Below the pieces are notes generated by a model. The model was not told the DNA's origin and searched no databases. It was given only the letters and a program-made list of their open reading frames with translations. A stretch of DNA of 64,000 nucleotides from CANIGN01 sp964538275 (lineage in GTDB: Bacteria > Bdellovibrionota > UBA2428). Below, one piece after another: positions 1 to 8,249 of the stretch. Position 1 is the first letter of the stretch, and every line of letters starts with the position of its first letter. The translations under genes were made by a program, and so were the position numbers. The stretch spans positions 14,530-78,529 of the forward strand of contig CAZIFW010000007.1 of the NCBI GenBank assembly GCA_964538275.1, written 5' to 3'.

Positions 1-1801
1 TACCACTTAGAGTGTATGGGATTTCTTGAACTTCAAAAATAAAATCAGGTACATGGCGCGGAGAAGCCTTCAGTTTTAACTCCTTTTTAAGGCGAAGCTT
101 GAGCTCATCTGTAAGTGTCCCTTCTTTTAGTTTTAAAAAGAGAACTACCTTTTCGTCACCCTCTACAGCCTTACCCACAACAAGTGAATCTGCAACTTGA
201 GGATCAAGCTCCACGACACGGTAAATTTCAGCCGTACCAATGCGCACACCTCCGGGGTTTAAGGTGGCATCAGAGCGCCCGTGAACTTCTATCCCACCCT
301 CAGGGGTTAACGTTATGTAGTCGCCATGATGCCAAACTCCCTCAAAATGATTGAAGTATGCATCTGCATATTTTTTATTTTCAGGATCATTTAAAAAAGC
401 AACAGGCATACAAGGAAATGGAGTTTTGCAAACAAGCTCCCCATCCTCGCCTCGAATACTTCGACCTTGGGAATCAAAAGCATCTACATTCATTCCCAAA
501 CCTGCTGCTTGAATTTCTCCTCGTCTCACGGGAGACCACGGATTTCCAAGCATAAAACAACTCACAATATCGGTTCCGCCAGAAATACTCGCAAGCTGAG
601 ATATTTTTTTAGGATCAATGTGTGTGTAGTAATAATCAAAATCTTCGGGCAAAAGTGGCGAGCCTGTAGAAAAAGTAATACGCGGTAATTCTATTTGAGG
701 AAGCATCCCTTTGCTTCGACAAGCGGCTATAAATCGCGCAGAAGTTCCAAAAGCTTTTATCTTGTGATCATTTACAAAATTCCAAAGCGACCATTCACCA
801 ACGAGAGGAGAACCCTCAAGCGTATATAGCTCAGCTCCTGCGTACAACCCACTCAACATCCAGTTCCACATCATCCAGCCTGTTGTGGTGTAATACATAA
901 AACGTTCATTTGGTTTTATGTTGGAATGCAAAAGCAATTCTTTTACATGCTGAAGTAATACGCCCCCTGTGGAGTGCACGATACACTTGGGCGTTCCCGT
1001 AGTGCCAGATGAAAACAAAATGTAAAGAGCCGCATTAAAAGGCATGCGCTTGAAAGTTAAATCAGAATAATCTGCTTTAACCCCTTGGCACTGCTTCCAA
1101 AGTTCTCTTAGAGGAATTGAGTGCAACTGAAATTTTTCGCTCAATGCTTTTTCAATATTGTGAGCTTTTTCTTTAAGATCAAACGTTTTGCCACCATAGA
1201 CTGTTTGAGTATCGTAAAGAAAAAACTTTGGCTCTACTTGATAAAAGCGATCCAGAACTCCTTGCTCTCCAAAGTCTGGAGAACAACTTGCCCACGTAGC
1301 CCCTAAACTATTTGCAGCAAGCATGGCCACTAGAGCTAAATGATTATTCCCTACAAATGCCGCTACTCGATCTCTAGGTTGTAGACCTAAAGAAATAAAA
1401 TACTGTTGAAAAACTTTTACAGCTCCCAAAAGTTCTTCGCGCGAAAGCTCCACCATGAGTTCATTTTTTTCATAGTACGATCTCACGGGCGTCTGACTTA
1501 ACTGGGCAAGAATATTCTCTGAATAACTCAACTCTAGAGACGGAAACCAAGTACCGCCATAAAAGTTTTGGGTATCATTTTTATATACGATATCTGTGTC
1601 GCCACTGAATTTAAGTTTGCTCCAGAACAAGAGTTCTTTCCAAAAGCTCTCATAATTTTTTACGGACCAAAAATGAAGTTCCGCATAGGAGTTAAATTTT
1701 TGAGAATAGGCTAATTCAATGTGTTTTTTAAAACCCCAAAGCAAAGAAGCCTCGAGAGAGTCTCTCGAGGCTTCCCATAAGATTGGATTTTGTTTGTTCA
1801 T
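1..1801 (-). CDS. aacS: Acetoacetyl-CoA synthetase (acetoacetate-CoA ligase), C-terminus outside window
   Basis: This ANL-superfamily enzyme activates acetoacetate to acetoacetyl-CoA with ATP. The frame opens at an ATG at 1801 and runs about 600 codons to the window edge without a stop. The N-terminus (PILWEAS ... FWSVKNYESFW) and the WFPSLELSYSENIL block match acetoacetyl-CoA synthetases, which are usually about 650 residues. The AMP-binding P-loop FSSGTTGTPK lies near residues 262-271, followed by CIVHSTGG. The frame leaves the window in YTLSG, just before the expected catalytic Lys of the A10 motif. The start is 33 bases after the fadL-like stop on the same strand, so the two are probably co-transcribed. 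A perfect palindrome lies within codons 10-19. Family assignment is firm; the true end cannot be seen. Confidence 0.9.
   Translation of the reverse strand, partial: MNKQNPILWEASRDSLEASLLWGFKKHIELAYSQKFNSYAELHFWSVKNYESFWKELLFWSKLKFSGDTDIVYKNDTQNFYGGTWFPSLELSYSENILAQLSQTPVRSYYEKNELMVELSREELLGAVKVFQQYFISLGLQPRDRVAAFVGNNHLALVAMLAANSLGATWASCSPDFGEQGVLDRFYQVEPKFFLYDTQTVYGGKTFDLKEKAHNIEKALSEKFQLHSIPLRELWKQCQGVKADYSDLTFKRMPFNAALYILFSSGTTGTPKCIVHSTGGVLLQHVKELLLHSNIKPNERFMYYTTTGWMMWNWMLSGLYAGAELYTLEGSPLVGEWSLWNFVNDHKIKAFGTSARFIAACRSKGMLPQIELPRITFSTGSPLLPEDFDYYYTHIDPKKISQLASISGGTDIVSCFMLGNPWSPVRRGEIQAAGLGMNVDAFDSQGRSIRGEDGELVCKTPFPCMPVAFLNDPENKKYADAYFNHFEGVWHHGDYITLTPEGGIEVHGRSDATLNPGGVRIGTAEIYRVVELDPQVADSLVVGKAVEGDEKVVLFLKLKEGTLTDELKLRLKKELKLKASPRHVPDFIFEVQEIPYTLSG
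1746..1774 (-). repeat. Perfect 14-bp-arm inverted repeat inside the start of aacS
   Basis: Arms GAAGCCTCGAGAGA (1746-1759) and TCTCTCGAGGCTTC (1761-1774) are exact reverse complements around one central base. In the aacS mRNA this lies 27-55 bases after the A of the start codon and encodes EASRDSLEAS. It could fold into a very stable hairpin or bind a dimeric protein. It has no long T-run after it, so a plain terminator is not supported. Confidence 0.8.
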
Positions 1802-1834
1802 TCACAAACTCATTAAACAATCTGCGCGTTTTGC

Positions 1835-3079
1835 TTAGTAAGTATAAGCTACGCCCAAATGTGCCGTGATTGCATCTGTTGTGAAATCACCTGTATTGCC
1901 ATCAGAAAGGTTAGTGCCGTCGCCTCTAACTAAACTGTAATCAACAGCAACGTCTGCATCCCATGCTCCCAAGTCAAAGCCGCTACCCACAGAAAGAGTA
2001 TGACCTATGCCAGGAGGTGAGAATGTAGCGCGCGCATAGCGATCTGAAGTCACTTTAGAGGTGTAAACGTAACCTGCGCGAAGAGCCATCATGTCGCTTG
2101 TTTGCCACTGAGCTCCGATACGACCAACCCATTGATCGTGCCACTTAAGCTCAATGTCTCCCGCTGAAAGCTGAGCACTGCCAGGTACAGTGATCTCAAG
2201 CTTTTTGTTGGCTGCGTAGTTTGTCCAAGAAATCTCTCCGAAAGCAGTCACTGTATCGGTAAATTTGTAATCTGTGCCTAATGCAACTTGGAAAGGAAAA
2301 GAAGATGTGATGTCAGCATCTTGATAAGATCCGTTGATCGCGCCACGCGCACTTGCTGAACCCTTTAGAGTTAAAGGAACTGCCGTTCTAACGTTTAAGC
2401 CCACACCTAATTTTTCGCCACGGTACTGAGCACCTGCACGGAAGCTAGAGAAGTCCCATGCTTTCAAATCTTTGTATGTAACTTCTAGGCCCGCCAAACC
2501 ACCTGCCACAGCAGAGGTAGAGATTAATTCAGCCGTTGCATAAGTTGCTCTCCAAGCTACACCTAAAGAAAACTCTTTAGTAACTTGAGTCGCAGCACCT
2601 ACTGTAAAATCAAGAATGCGAAGTTCTGATTTTGCTTTTCCATCCGTAATAGGAGCGCCTGTTCCCGCAGTGATTCCTTCGTATTCAGTATTTGTTCCAC
2701 CAGATACGAAAGCTCCTACACCCACAACAAACTTGTTGTTGAGTTTATAAGCACTCGTTAAAGCAGCAACTGGAGAAAATCCCAATTCAGATTTTTTATC
2801 AGTTTGAGTTGCAGAGACGGGTCCGCTGAATTCAGAAAAAGTTGGAGAAAAGTTTAGGCGTATGTCACCTTGACCTTCGATGAAACCAAGACCAGCAGGG
2901 TTAAAGAAGAGTGCTTCTGAGTCATTAACAGAAGAAGTAGCAGCGCCACCAAAACCTTGATATTTACCCGACCAAAGAGCATTTTTTTCAAAACCTGCAG
3001 CAAATACAGCAGACGATGCGAATGCACCCAATACACACAACGCACCCTTAGCGCGTAATCCCATAACATTCTTCAACAT
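1835..3079 (-). CDS. OmpP1/FadL/TodX-family outer-membrane transporter
   Basis: A long-chain fatty acid or hydrophobic-compound channel of the outer membrane, about 414 residues. The start chosen is the ATG at 3079, because a GGAGG Shine-Dalgarno sits 10 bases upstream; an in-frame ATG at 3115 would place that site inside the gene. The N-terminus (MLKNVMGLRAKGALCVLGAF) is a signal peptide ending in SSAVFA. It is followed by the FadL hallmark region GFGGAATSSVNDSEALFFNP with NPAG, where the mature protein forms the hatch. The C-terminus ends in an aromatic residue (GVAYTY), as in beta-barrels. It precedes aacS by 33 bases. The pair suggests uptake and activation of lipid-derived carbon, which is inference; the substrate is not visible. 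Confidence 0.85.
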   Translation of the reverse strand: MLKNVMGLRAKGALCVLGAFASSAVFAAGFEKNALWSGKYQGFGGAATSSVNDSEALFFNPAGLGFIEGQGDIRLNFSPTFSEFSGPVSATQTDKKSELGFSPVAALTSAYKLNNKFVVGVGAFVSGGTNTEYEGITAGTGAPITDGKAKSELRILDFTVGAATQVTKEFSLGVAWRATYATAELISTSAVAGGLAGLEVTYKDLKAWDFSSFRAGAQYRGEKLGVGLNVRTAVPLTLKGSASARGAINGSYQDADITSSFPFQVALGTDYKFTDTVTAFGEISWTNYAANKKLEITVPGSAQLSAGDIELKWHDQWVGRIGAQWQTSDMMALRAGYVYTSKVTSDRYARATFSPPGIGHTLSVGSGFDLGAWDADVAVDYSLVRGDGTNLSDGNTGDFTTDAITAHLGVAYTY

Positions 3080-3246
3080 ACTCAGAGAACCTCCATTAGA
3101 CCTTCGGTCTCCCACAGCTTGGGGACTTCTTCAATCATTGCTCCTCTAAAGGTACATGTGAATGACTAGGCGCTTCCTTTTTAAATCAACTCAAGTGCCT
3201 TAATTGCAGACTTCCCACTTGTTCCCAGCTGAAATAAGCTAACAAA

Positions 3247-4161
3247 GTGAGCAATGTTGCAATTCGTACTGGCTATCTTCCCGTAGGCGTAGATCATCAA
3301 CTCTATTTTGAGGATATTGGGGACCAAAGTCGCGAAGCTCTTTTGTTTCTACATGGTGGGCCTGGACTTGGTTGCGACGAAAAACATCGTACTCAGTTTA
3401 ACCTCAACAAATATCGTGTCATTTTGCTTCACCAGCGCGGTTCCGGAAAAAGCCAAACTCAAGGTGAGATCAACGACAATACGACACAGTATCTTGTGAA
3501 AGATATTGAAATGCTTCGTAAGCGCCTGCGCTTAGAAAAATTTTCAATACTCGGTAGCAGCTGGGGCGCAGTCCCTGCTGCTCTTTATGCAGCAGAAAAT
3601 CCTGCACGTATTAACTCTGTCATTTTAAAGTCTCCTTTTCTGGCTCGAAGAAAAGATTTTCTATGGGCTTACAACACAGATGGTTTTGCCAAACTTTCTC
3701 CCATTGATTGGCAAAATTTTTCTTTAAACAATCGCTTTCAAGGTGGCGACCTTGTTCAAAAATATTACCAAGCGCTTATTCACAATGAAGCTCCTAAAAA
3801 AGAACATTCTGAATGGATTTGCCGTTGGTTAAACTGGGAGGGCGCCCAGTACTTCTTTAACCGACCCCACGAAAGAGTGGACTTCACTCCTGATACACTC
3901 ACCCCTTATTGGATAAATGTTGCACGCATTCAAATTCACTATGCTAAAAATCGTTTTTTTCTAGATGAAAATGGAATTCTTCCAAGTCTTGAAAAAATTG
4001 CAGCTTCACCCATTTATGGACTCTGTCTGCAAGGCGCAAAAGATTTGGTAACCCCTCCGAGTGAACTTGAGGAAGTAAAAAGAGTTTGGCCTTCGCTCGA
4101 TATAAACTTATTACCAGACGCAGACCACAAAATTCCCGAAGAAGAGCTTCTTAACATTTAG
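3247..4161 (+). CDS. pip: Prolyl iminopeptidase-like alpha/beta hydrolase (S33)
   Basis: A cytoplasmic peptidase that removes N-terminal proline, or a close S33 relative. At 304 residues it is near the usual 310-320. HGGPG (residues 36-40) forms the oxyanion region typical of proline iminopeptidases. The nucleophile elbow is G-S-S105-W-G, with Asp266 and His294 completing the triad. The start is a GTG with no clear Shine-Dalgarno; an in-frame stop at 3235-3237 excludes a longer protein. There is no signal peptide. The C-terminus is slightly short and its stop codon lies inside a perfect palindrome. Substrate preference within S33 cannot be settled from the motifs. Confidence 0.82.
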   Translation: MSNVAIRTGYLPVGVDHQLYFEDIGDQSREALLFLHGGPGLGCDEKHRTQFNLNKYRVILLHQRGSGKSQTQGEINDNTTQYLVKDIEMLRKRLRLEKFSILGSSWGAVPAALYAAENPARINSVILKSPFLARRKDFLWAYNTDGFAKLSPIDWQNFSLNNRFQGGDLVQKYYQALIHNEAPKKEHSEWICRWLNWEGAQYFFNRPHERVDFTPDTLTPYWINVARIQIHYAKNRFFLDENGILPSLEKIAASPIYGLCLQGAKDLVTPPSELEEVKRVWPSLDINLLPDADHKIPEEELLNI

Positions 4162-4231
4162 GTCATCTTGACCTAATGAGGGGCCCCCCATGTCATTTAG
4201 GCGCTAGGCGTCTTTTCTACATTCAATGTAG
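4158..4231. repeat. Cluster of four palindromes between convergent pip and miaE
   Basis: Four consecutive stem-loops fill the gap: TTAGGTCA/TGACCTAA (4158-4176), the near-palindrome ATGAGGGG/CCCCCCAT (4176-4191), GGCGC-TAG-GCGTC followed by TTTT (4200-4216, one G-T pair), and CTACATT/AATGTAG (4217-4231). The first overlaps the pip stop and the last the miaE stop. The third could terminate pip transcription. Part of this arrangement recurs at 40425-40484, suggesting a REP-like element. Confidence 0.6.
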
Positions 4232-4822
4232 CAATCCTGTGTTGGGTAACTTGCGAACGATTTCGGCTTCAGCTCTGAGCATTTCAACTAGGCGAGCACG
4301 AATTTCGGGTTCTTCAAAATAACAGCGAGCAAGTTTAATATACTGACCGTAATGTTTAGCTTCTTCTACGCTTAAGTGCGCGTAATATTTCTTAAGCTTA
4401 TGATCGTCATCCAATGCTTCGGCCACCATCGCAAAGCGCTCACAGCCACGATTCTCGATAATAGCTGCCATTAGTAAACGATCCAAAAATCTTTCGCGCA
4501 CTCCATTTCTTAAAACTTTTAAAAACTCGTGAATGTAGGTATCTTTCTCGTCGTTTTTTAACTGATTTCCATTTTTGTAAATAATTTCTGAAACCTGTTC
4601 AAAGTGTTCGAGTTCTTCTTTAGCAATTGCGAACATTGTTTTAACAAGCTCTGGTTTATCAGGATACTTTGCAATCATAGACAGACAGGTGCCCATTGCT
4701 TTTTTTTCAGCCGCTGCATGATCCAATAAAAAAGTATCAAAGTTTTGAATGACTTTGAGGGCCCACATGGGAGAAGTTCTCTCCATGAGTTTAAACTCTA
4801 GTAAATCAGCAATGTCTTCCAT
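4223..4822 (-). CDS. miaE: tRNA-(ms2io6A37) hydroxylase MiaE
   Basis: A non-haem diiron monooxygenase of the ferritin-like fold that hydroxylates 2-methylthio-N6-isopentenyladenosine at tRNA position 37. At 199 residues it is of normal length. The diiron ligand pattern is complete: Glu39 (AAAEKKAM), the Glu70-x-x-His73 motif (EELEH), a Glu in ENRGCERF (123/128), and Glu154-x-x-His157 (EEAKH). Its ATG shares one base with the stop of the upstream exporter gene (TAATG), implying translational coupling. MiaB/MiaA, which make its substrate, are not in the window. Confidence 0.9.
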   Translation of the reverse strand: MEDIADLLEFKLMERTSPMWALKVIQNFDTFLLDHAAAEKKAMGTCLSMIAKYPDKPELVKTMFAIAKEELEHFEQVSEIIYKNGNQLKNDEKDTYIHEFLKVLRNGVRERFLDRLLMAAIIENRGCERFAMVAEALDDDHKLKKYYAHLSVEEAKHYGQYIKLARCYFEEPEIRARLVEMLRAEAEIVRKLPNTGLLH

Positions 4823-5766
4823 TAGGCTTTTTTAGCTCTGCGATAGCTTTCAGCAAAGAGAAAAACGTTCGCAAGAATCAACAAAAGAGCCCCCATCGAA
4901 AACCTCAAAGTAGGTATTTCTAAATCTAGCTGATACCCCCCAAGTTCAAAGAGAATGGGAATCCAAATAAAGTTAAAGCCAATCGTGAAAAGAGCTTCAA
5001 GCGAGTAAATAAAGGTAGCTTCTGTGCCCGATATTTTTGCTTGCCACAAATTCATAAGTGCATACGGTAACAACGAGCAAAACAATACCAAAACACCTAC
5101 AAAGAAAAGAAGCATCCATGGATTTGCCGAAGACATGCCTCCAACACACAAGTGTGACCAATTAAAAAAGGGCAAGTTGATAAGAGCAAAAAATAAAAAC
5201 ATGACCCATGTAGAATGAGGAGTAATTAAATGCCCCCAGCGTCTACTTTCTAAAAGTAATATTTGAAGACTAAAAAAACATGCCGCTATAAGAGTTTCAG
5301 CCTCGCCTCGACCCACACTCATTTTGGAAAAATCCAAACCCGAAATTAGATAAATCCCTACAAAGCCTAATAACAAAGCACCATTAAAAGCAGCGCTTAG
5401 CTTTCGCCTCCCGCGCAACAGAGTGATCATAGGAACTAAAATACAAGTCATCTGAGTAAGGAAGGCACTTGTGCCTGGATCGGTAAAAGCTAAACCATCA
5501 CTTTGAAAGAGCAAACCAAAACCGCCTGCAGTTCCGACAGCAGCTCCCATATAAAATTCATTTTTGCTAAGTTTTCCCTTCTTTTTCCACAAAAGCATCC
5601 AAGCGCTGTAAGCAAAAAAAGAGAGAATAAATCGAAAAAAAACAAACGCTGCACTTTGAGTAAACTCACTTGCTTCTGCACAATAAAATTCTGAGCGCAA
5701 GGCTTTTACAATAGGAAAGCTCATTCCCCATAGTGCCGTGGCAAGTAGCAATAATATGCGCGCCAT
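4822..5766 (-). CDS. EamA-family (DMT superfamily) permease
   Basis: An inner-membrane drug/metabolite exporter with two EamA repeats. About ten hydrophobic segments are visible, beginning directly after the start (MARILLLLATALWGMSFP) and with the family's P and G patterns (GGFGLLFQSDGLAFTDPGTS; SGTEATFIYSLEALFT at the start of the last helices). I chose the ATG at 5766, which gives about 314 residues; a TTG at 5802 would add 12 residues and has no better ribosome site. It overlaps miaE by one base. The substrate is unknown and nothing suggests a functional link to tRNA modification. Confidence 0.8.
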   Translation of the reverse strand: MARILLLLATALWGMSFPIVKALRSEFYCAEASEFTQSAAFVFFRFILSFFAYSAWMLLWKKKGKLSKNEFYMGAAVGTAGGFGLLFQSDGLAFTDPGTSAFLTQMTCILVPMITLLRGRRKLSAAFNGALLLGFVGIYLISGLDFSKMSVGRGEAETLIAACFFSLQILLLESRRWGHLITPHSTWVMFLFFALINLPFFNWSHLCVGGMSSANPWMLLFFVGVLVLFCSLLPYALMNLWQAKISGTEATFIYSLEALFTIGFNFIWIPILFELGGYQLDLEIPTLRFSMGALLLILANVFLFAESYRRAKKA

Positions 5767-5855
5767 GTTTTCTTGCGACGTTTGAGTCCATCTGTTTTTC
5801 AAGCAGTTGAGCTTATAATCATTAATTTAGGGAATGGCGAAATTTAAGCAATTAT

Positions 5856-6695
5856 TTAGAAAATGTAACTTAACCCAACGGTTTGGGCTGTAGTATCGGG
5901 AGTTTTAATGTCGTCTTTAAATTCATTTCTGAATGCAGTGGTAAGTGAAAGATTAGGCTGCACGAAAAAGGACAAACTGGCATAACCTGTTTGTGTAAGT
6001 ATTTGATACATGTTGCTTTGCAAGAAGCGACCATAACGAATTGAGAACACCGTAAAGAGCATGTCACTTTTTTGAGAAGTATAACCACCTTGAACATCCC
6101 AAGAAAAGATACTGTTTGTTAGACCCACTTTGTAACTTCTTTGGAATGGAAGGAAAGTAGTTTTCAATTTCCAAGGCTTGTAATTTCGATCATTGGGGCT
6201 TGCGGGCGCACCCAGAGTAACATCCACTGCAACTGCTTTTTCAATTTTCTGAACACCTTCGCGTAACTTTTGGAGACCCAAAAGTTGCAACATGTATTCA
6301 GGCACACCTTTGTTTACAACCACACTTGATACAGCTTCTGCATACTCGCGTCGTGCATCTTCTTCTTCCTGACGGAAGTAAGGACTCAAAATTTTTCTTT
6401 GAGTTGAAGTGAGATCGTCTGTTGGGATTGTAAAAAATCTTCCTTCACGGCCAAGATAATCTTCTTGCGCTTCAACCAAATAGGCCTCACGGAACAGGTA
6501 GTCCCTTAATTGTGATTCTTCCTTAGGCTCTTCAGAGAACGTATTCCAGACCGAGGGCGAAAGTGGGGTTAGACCCACGAAATATTCATCAGAACCGGTC
6601 AAATTTCCCTCATCTTGAGCATAGAGGGGGGTAAAAAAAGAACAAGCTACCGCCATAAGCCCATAAAGTAGGGTTTTAAAGCGGTTTAAGTTCAT
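5856..6695 (-). CDS. Secreted outer-membrane-like protein of unknown family
   Basis: 279 residues with a clear signal peptide (MNLNRFKTLLYGLMAVACSF, cleavage likely after PLYA, residue 26). The middle is charged and Glu-rich (residues 65-135). The C-terminal third has alternating short hydrophobic strands (FSWDVQGGYTS; FTVFSIRYGRF; YASLSFFVQPNLSLTTAF) and ends in aromatic Phe (VGLSYIF), as outer-membrane barrels do. I do not recognise the family. It starts 54 bases upstream of the exporter on the same strand and may share its transcript. An outer-membrane location is inference. Confidence 0.65.
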   Translation of the reverse strand: MNLNRFKTLLYGLMAVACSFFTPLYAQDEGNLTGSDEYFVGLTPLSPSVWNTFSEEPKEESQLRDYLFREAYLVEAQEDYLGREGRFFTIPTDDLTSTQRKILSPYFRQEEEDARREYAEAVSSVVVNKGVPEYMLQLLGLQKLREGVQKIEKAVAVDVTLGAPASPNDRNYKPWKLKTTFLPFQRSYKVGLTNSIFSWDVQGGYTSQKSDMLFTVFSIRYGRFLQSNMYQILTQTGYASLSFFVQPNLSLTTAFRNEFKDDIKTPDTTAQTVGLSYIF

Positions 6696-6975
6696 ACTTA
6701 TATTGTAGCAAGAAGGGTACCAAAATTGACGCTAGAGATGCCTCTCTACATAGGAATTTAGGTTAAATTCCGTAGAACTTTTAGACAGTGTTGCCCTAGC
6801 ATACAAATTTATTAAAAATTCATACCCAAATGGGTAGCGTGTGAATGACGACACGAGTTAGATAAAGCGCACAGCACCAAAACGCAATTCATTGACTAAG
6901 CAAGGATCTCAGTTGAAATGATCTTGTTAAAAGAAAATGGCCATAGGCCAAATCTTAAGAAGGAGATTTAAGAAA
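6696..6975. promoter_or_regulatory. Divergent intergenic region with leader of outer-membrane protein gene
   Basis: This 280-base stretch separates two divergent envelope genes and must hold both promoters. A TTGACT hexamer at 6891-6896 is a possible -35 box, but no good -10 is placed at the right distance. Near the right end there is a small hairpin (TGGCC-ATA-GGCCA), then a strong AAGGAG ribosome site 11 bases before the ATG at 6976. Nothing else is recognised. Confidence 0.35.
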
Positions 6976-7581
6976 ATGAAAAAATTTGCAATTGGCGCTC
7001 TTTGTTCAGTGGCTTCTTTGGCTTTCGCACAAGAAGGTACAATGGAAACTACATCTATGGGCACTAGCCCAATCAAAGTTTTCGCAAACGTTGATTTGAA
7101 CATCACAAACATCGATGTTGAAGGTGCTGACGTTGACACAGGCTACAACCTCGCTGTTGGTACTGACGGCGTTTACATGTTGACTGAAGCTATGGGCGTA
7201 GGCCTTGGCCTTGATTTCAACATGCTTAAAGGCGATGTTGCAGGAACAGATCTCAAAGCTACTTACCTCGATATTCCTGTAAGCTTTGCTTACAACCTCG
7301 AAGTTATGCCTGAATTGAGCTTCATGTTCTTAGCGGGTCCTTTCATCGGCGTTCCAGTTTCTGATTGGGAAGCTGCTGGAGCAGAAACTGATGCTCAGTT
7401 AGCATACGGCTTAAACCTTGAAACTCATGCTACATGGGTTCTCACAGATGGTTTCGCTCTCGGTGGTCACCTTGGATTCAAATATGCATTCAATGACCTT
7501 ACAGACGAGTCTGCAGCAGTTGGTAACACAGATGTTAACTACTGGGCAGTTGGCGTTGGTATCGGCGCTAAATTCCTCTAA
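6976..7581 (+). CDS. Small outer-membrane beta-barrel protein, paralogue of 8961-9581
   Basis: A probable abundant outer-membrane barrel of about 201 residues. The ATG at 6976 is chosen because a strong AAGGAG lies just upstream; the longer in-frame opening lacks one. The signal peptide is MKKFAIGALCSVASLAFA, cleaved before QEG. The mature protein consists of amphipathic strands rich in Gly, Ala and Asp (IKVFANVDLNITNI; ATYLDIPVSFAYN; GGHLGFKYAFNDL) and ends in GVGIGAKFL. It is followed by a strong terminator, so it is monocistronic. A strong ribosome site and uniform codon use suggest high expression. The fold is OmpA/OmpX-like by appearance only; function unknown. Confidence 0.75.
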   Translation: MKKFAIGALCSVASLAFAQEGTMETTSMGTSPIKVFANVDLNITNIDVEGADVDTGYNLAVGTDGVYMLTEAMGVGLGLDFNMLKGDVAGTDLKATYLDIPVSFAYNLEVMPELSFMFLAGPFIGVPVSDWEAAGAETDAQLAYGLNLETHATWVLTDGFALGGHLGFKYAFNDLTDESAAVGNTDVNYWAVGVGIGAKFL

Positions 7582-7612
7582 TTTTTTAGAGAAAATTTTG
7601 ACGTAACTAAAA

Positions 7613-7641
7613 GGGTCTTCCGCAAGGAAGGCCCTTTTTTT
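7613..7641 (+). terminator. Rho-independent terminator after outer-membrane protein gene
   Basis: Stem GGGTCTTCC/GGAAGGCCC (9 pairs, one G-T) around loop GCAA, followed directly by seven T. It begins 32 bases after the stop of the upstream gene. Confidence 0.92.
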
Positions 7642-7733
7642 ATGCGTTAAGCTCAGATAAAGCCTTACTCTTTACATAAATTTATTCATGAGAAAGCTCT
7701 CCACTAAGCAAATATCTAATTTACAATGAATGT

Positions 7734-8249
7734 ATGGGCTTTCTTGAGGCATTTTGGGAACAAGAGGCCACCCTACTGTTACTTTCACTCACTTGCTTTG
7801 ATATTTCCTTACTCATATTTACGCTCGTCCAATTTAAAAAATATCGCGCACTCGCTGCGGTTGAGGCACCCAAAACAGAGTCGCCTAAATCAATTGAGGC
7901 GCTCGAAGTTCCTCGTGCTTCGAAAGAAAAAAAGAAATTTTCTGCTGTTCAAGTTAAACCCATATACGTCGTTGGATCATTAGCACTTACTCTTGTAGCC
8001 GTATCAGCACTTTACTTTCACAACCTAAAAAATAAAAACACTAAGGTAGTTTTAAAAAATGGTGACGAAGTACTTGCAGTGAATGGAAATTCTGCAAACT
8101 CTGGCAAGCCCGCTTTTAAACCCTCTAGATCACCTTCAAATACTGAAGAAGCTCCCATGGTAACACTCACTGTAAAATCAAAAGACGGTACCATGGTTGA
8201 AAAAAAGGTTAGAGCTCCCACTAATCCCGGGGCTCCAAAAGCAAAATGA
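7734..8249 (+). CDS. Two-transmembrane protein of unknown function, coupled to pseudopilin
   Basis: 171 residues with two hydrophobic segments (about 13-33, LLLLSLTCFDISLLIFTLVQF in part, and 76-95, YVVGSLALTLVAVSALYF), joined by a charged Lys-rich linker. The C-terminal tail (96-171) is polar, rich in Ser, Pro and Lys, and would face the periplasm if both ends are outside. No family is recognised. It overlaps the following pseudopilin gene by four bases (ATGA), so the two are translationally coupled. The context suggests an accessory of a type II secretion or type IV pilus-like assembly, which is inference. No clear ribosome site is seen. Confidence 0.65.
   Translation: MGFLEAFWEQEATLLLLSLTCFDISLLIFTLVQFKKYRALAAVEAPKTESPKSIEALEVPRASKEKKKFSAVQVKPIYVVGSLALTLVAVSALYFHNLKNKNTKVVLKNGDEVLAVNGNSANSGKPAFKPSRSPSNTEEAPMVTLTVKSKDGTMVEKKVRAPTNPGAPKAK

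Noticed and set aside
7726..7983. 85-codon frame overlapping the two-helix membrane gene
   Set aside because: It lacks hydrophobic pattern and stops early, whereas the other frame reaches the pseudopilin start with an ATGA overlap.
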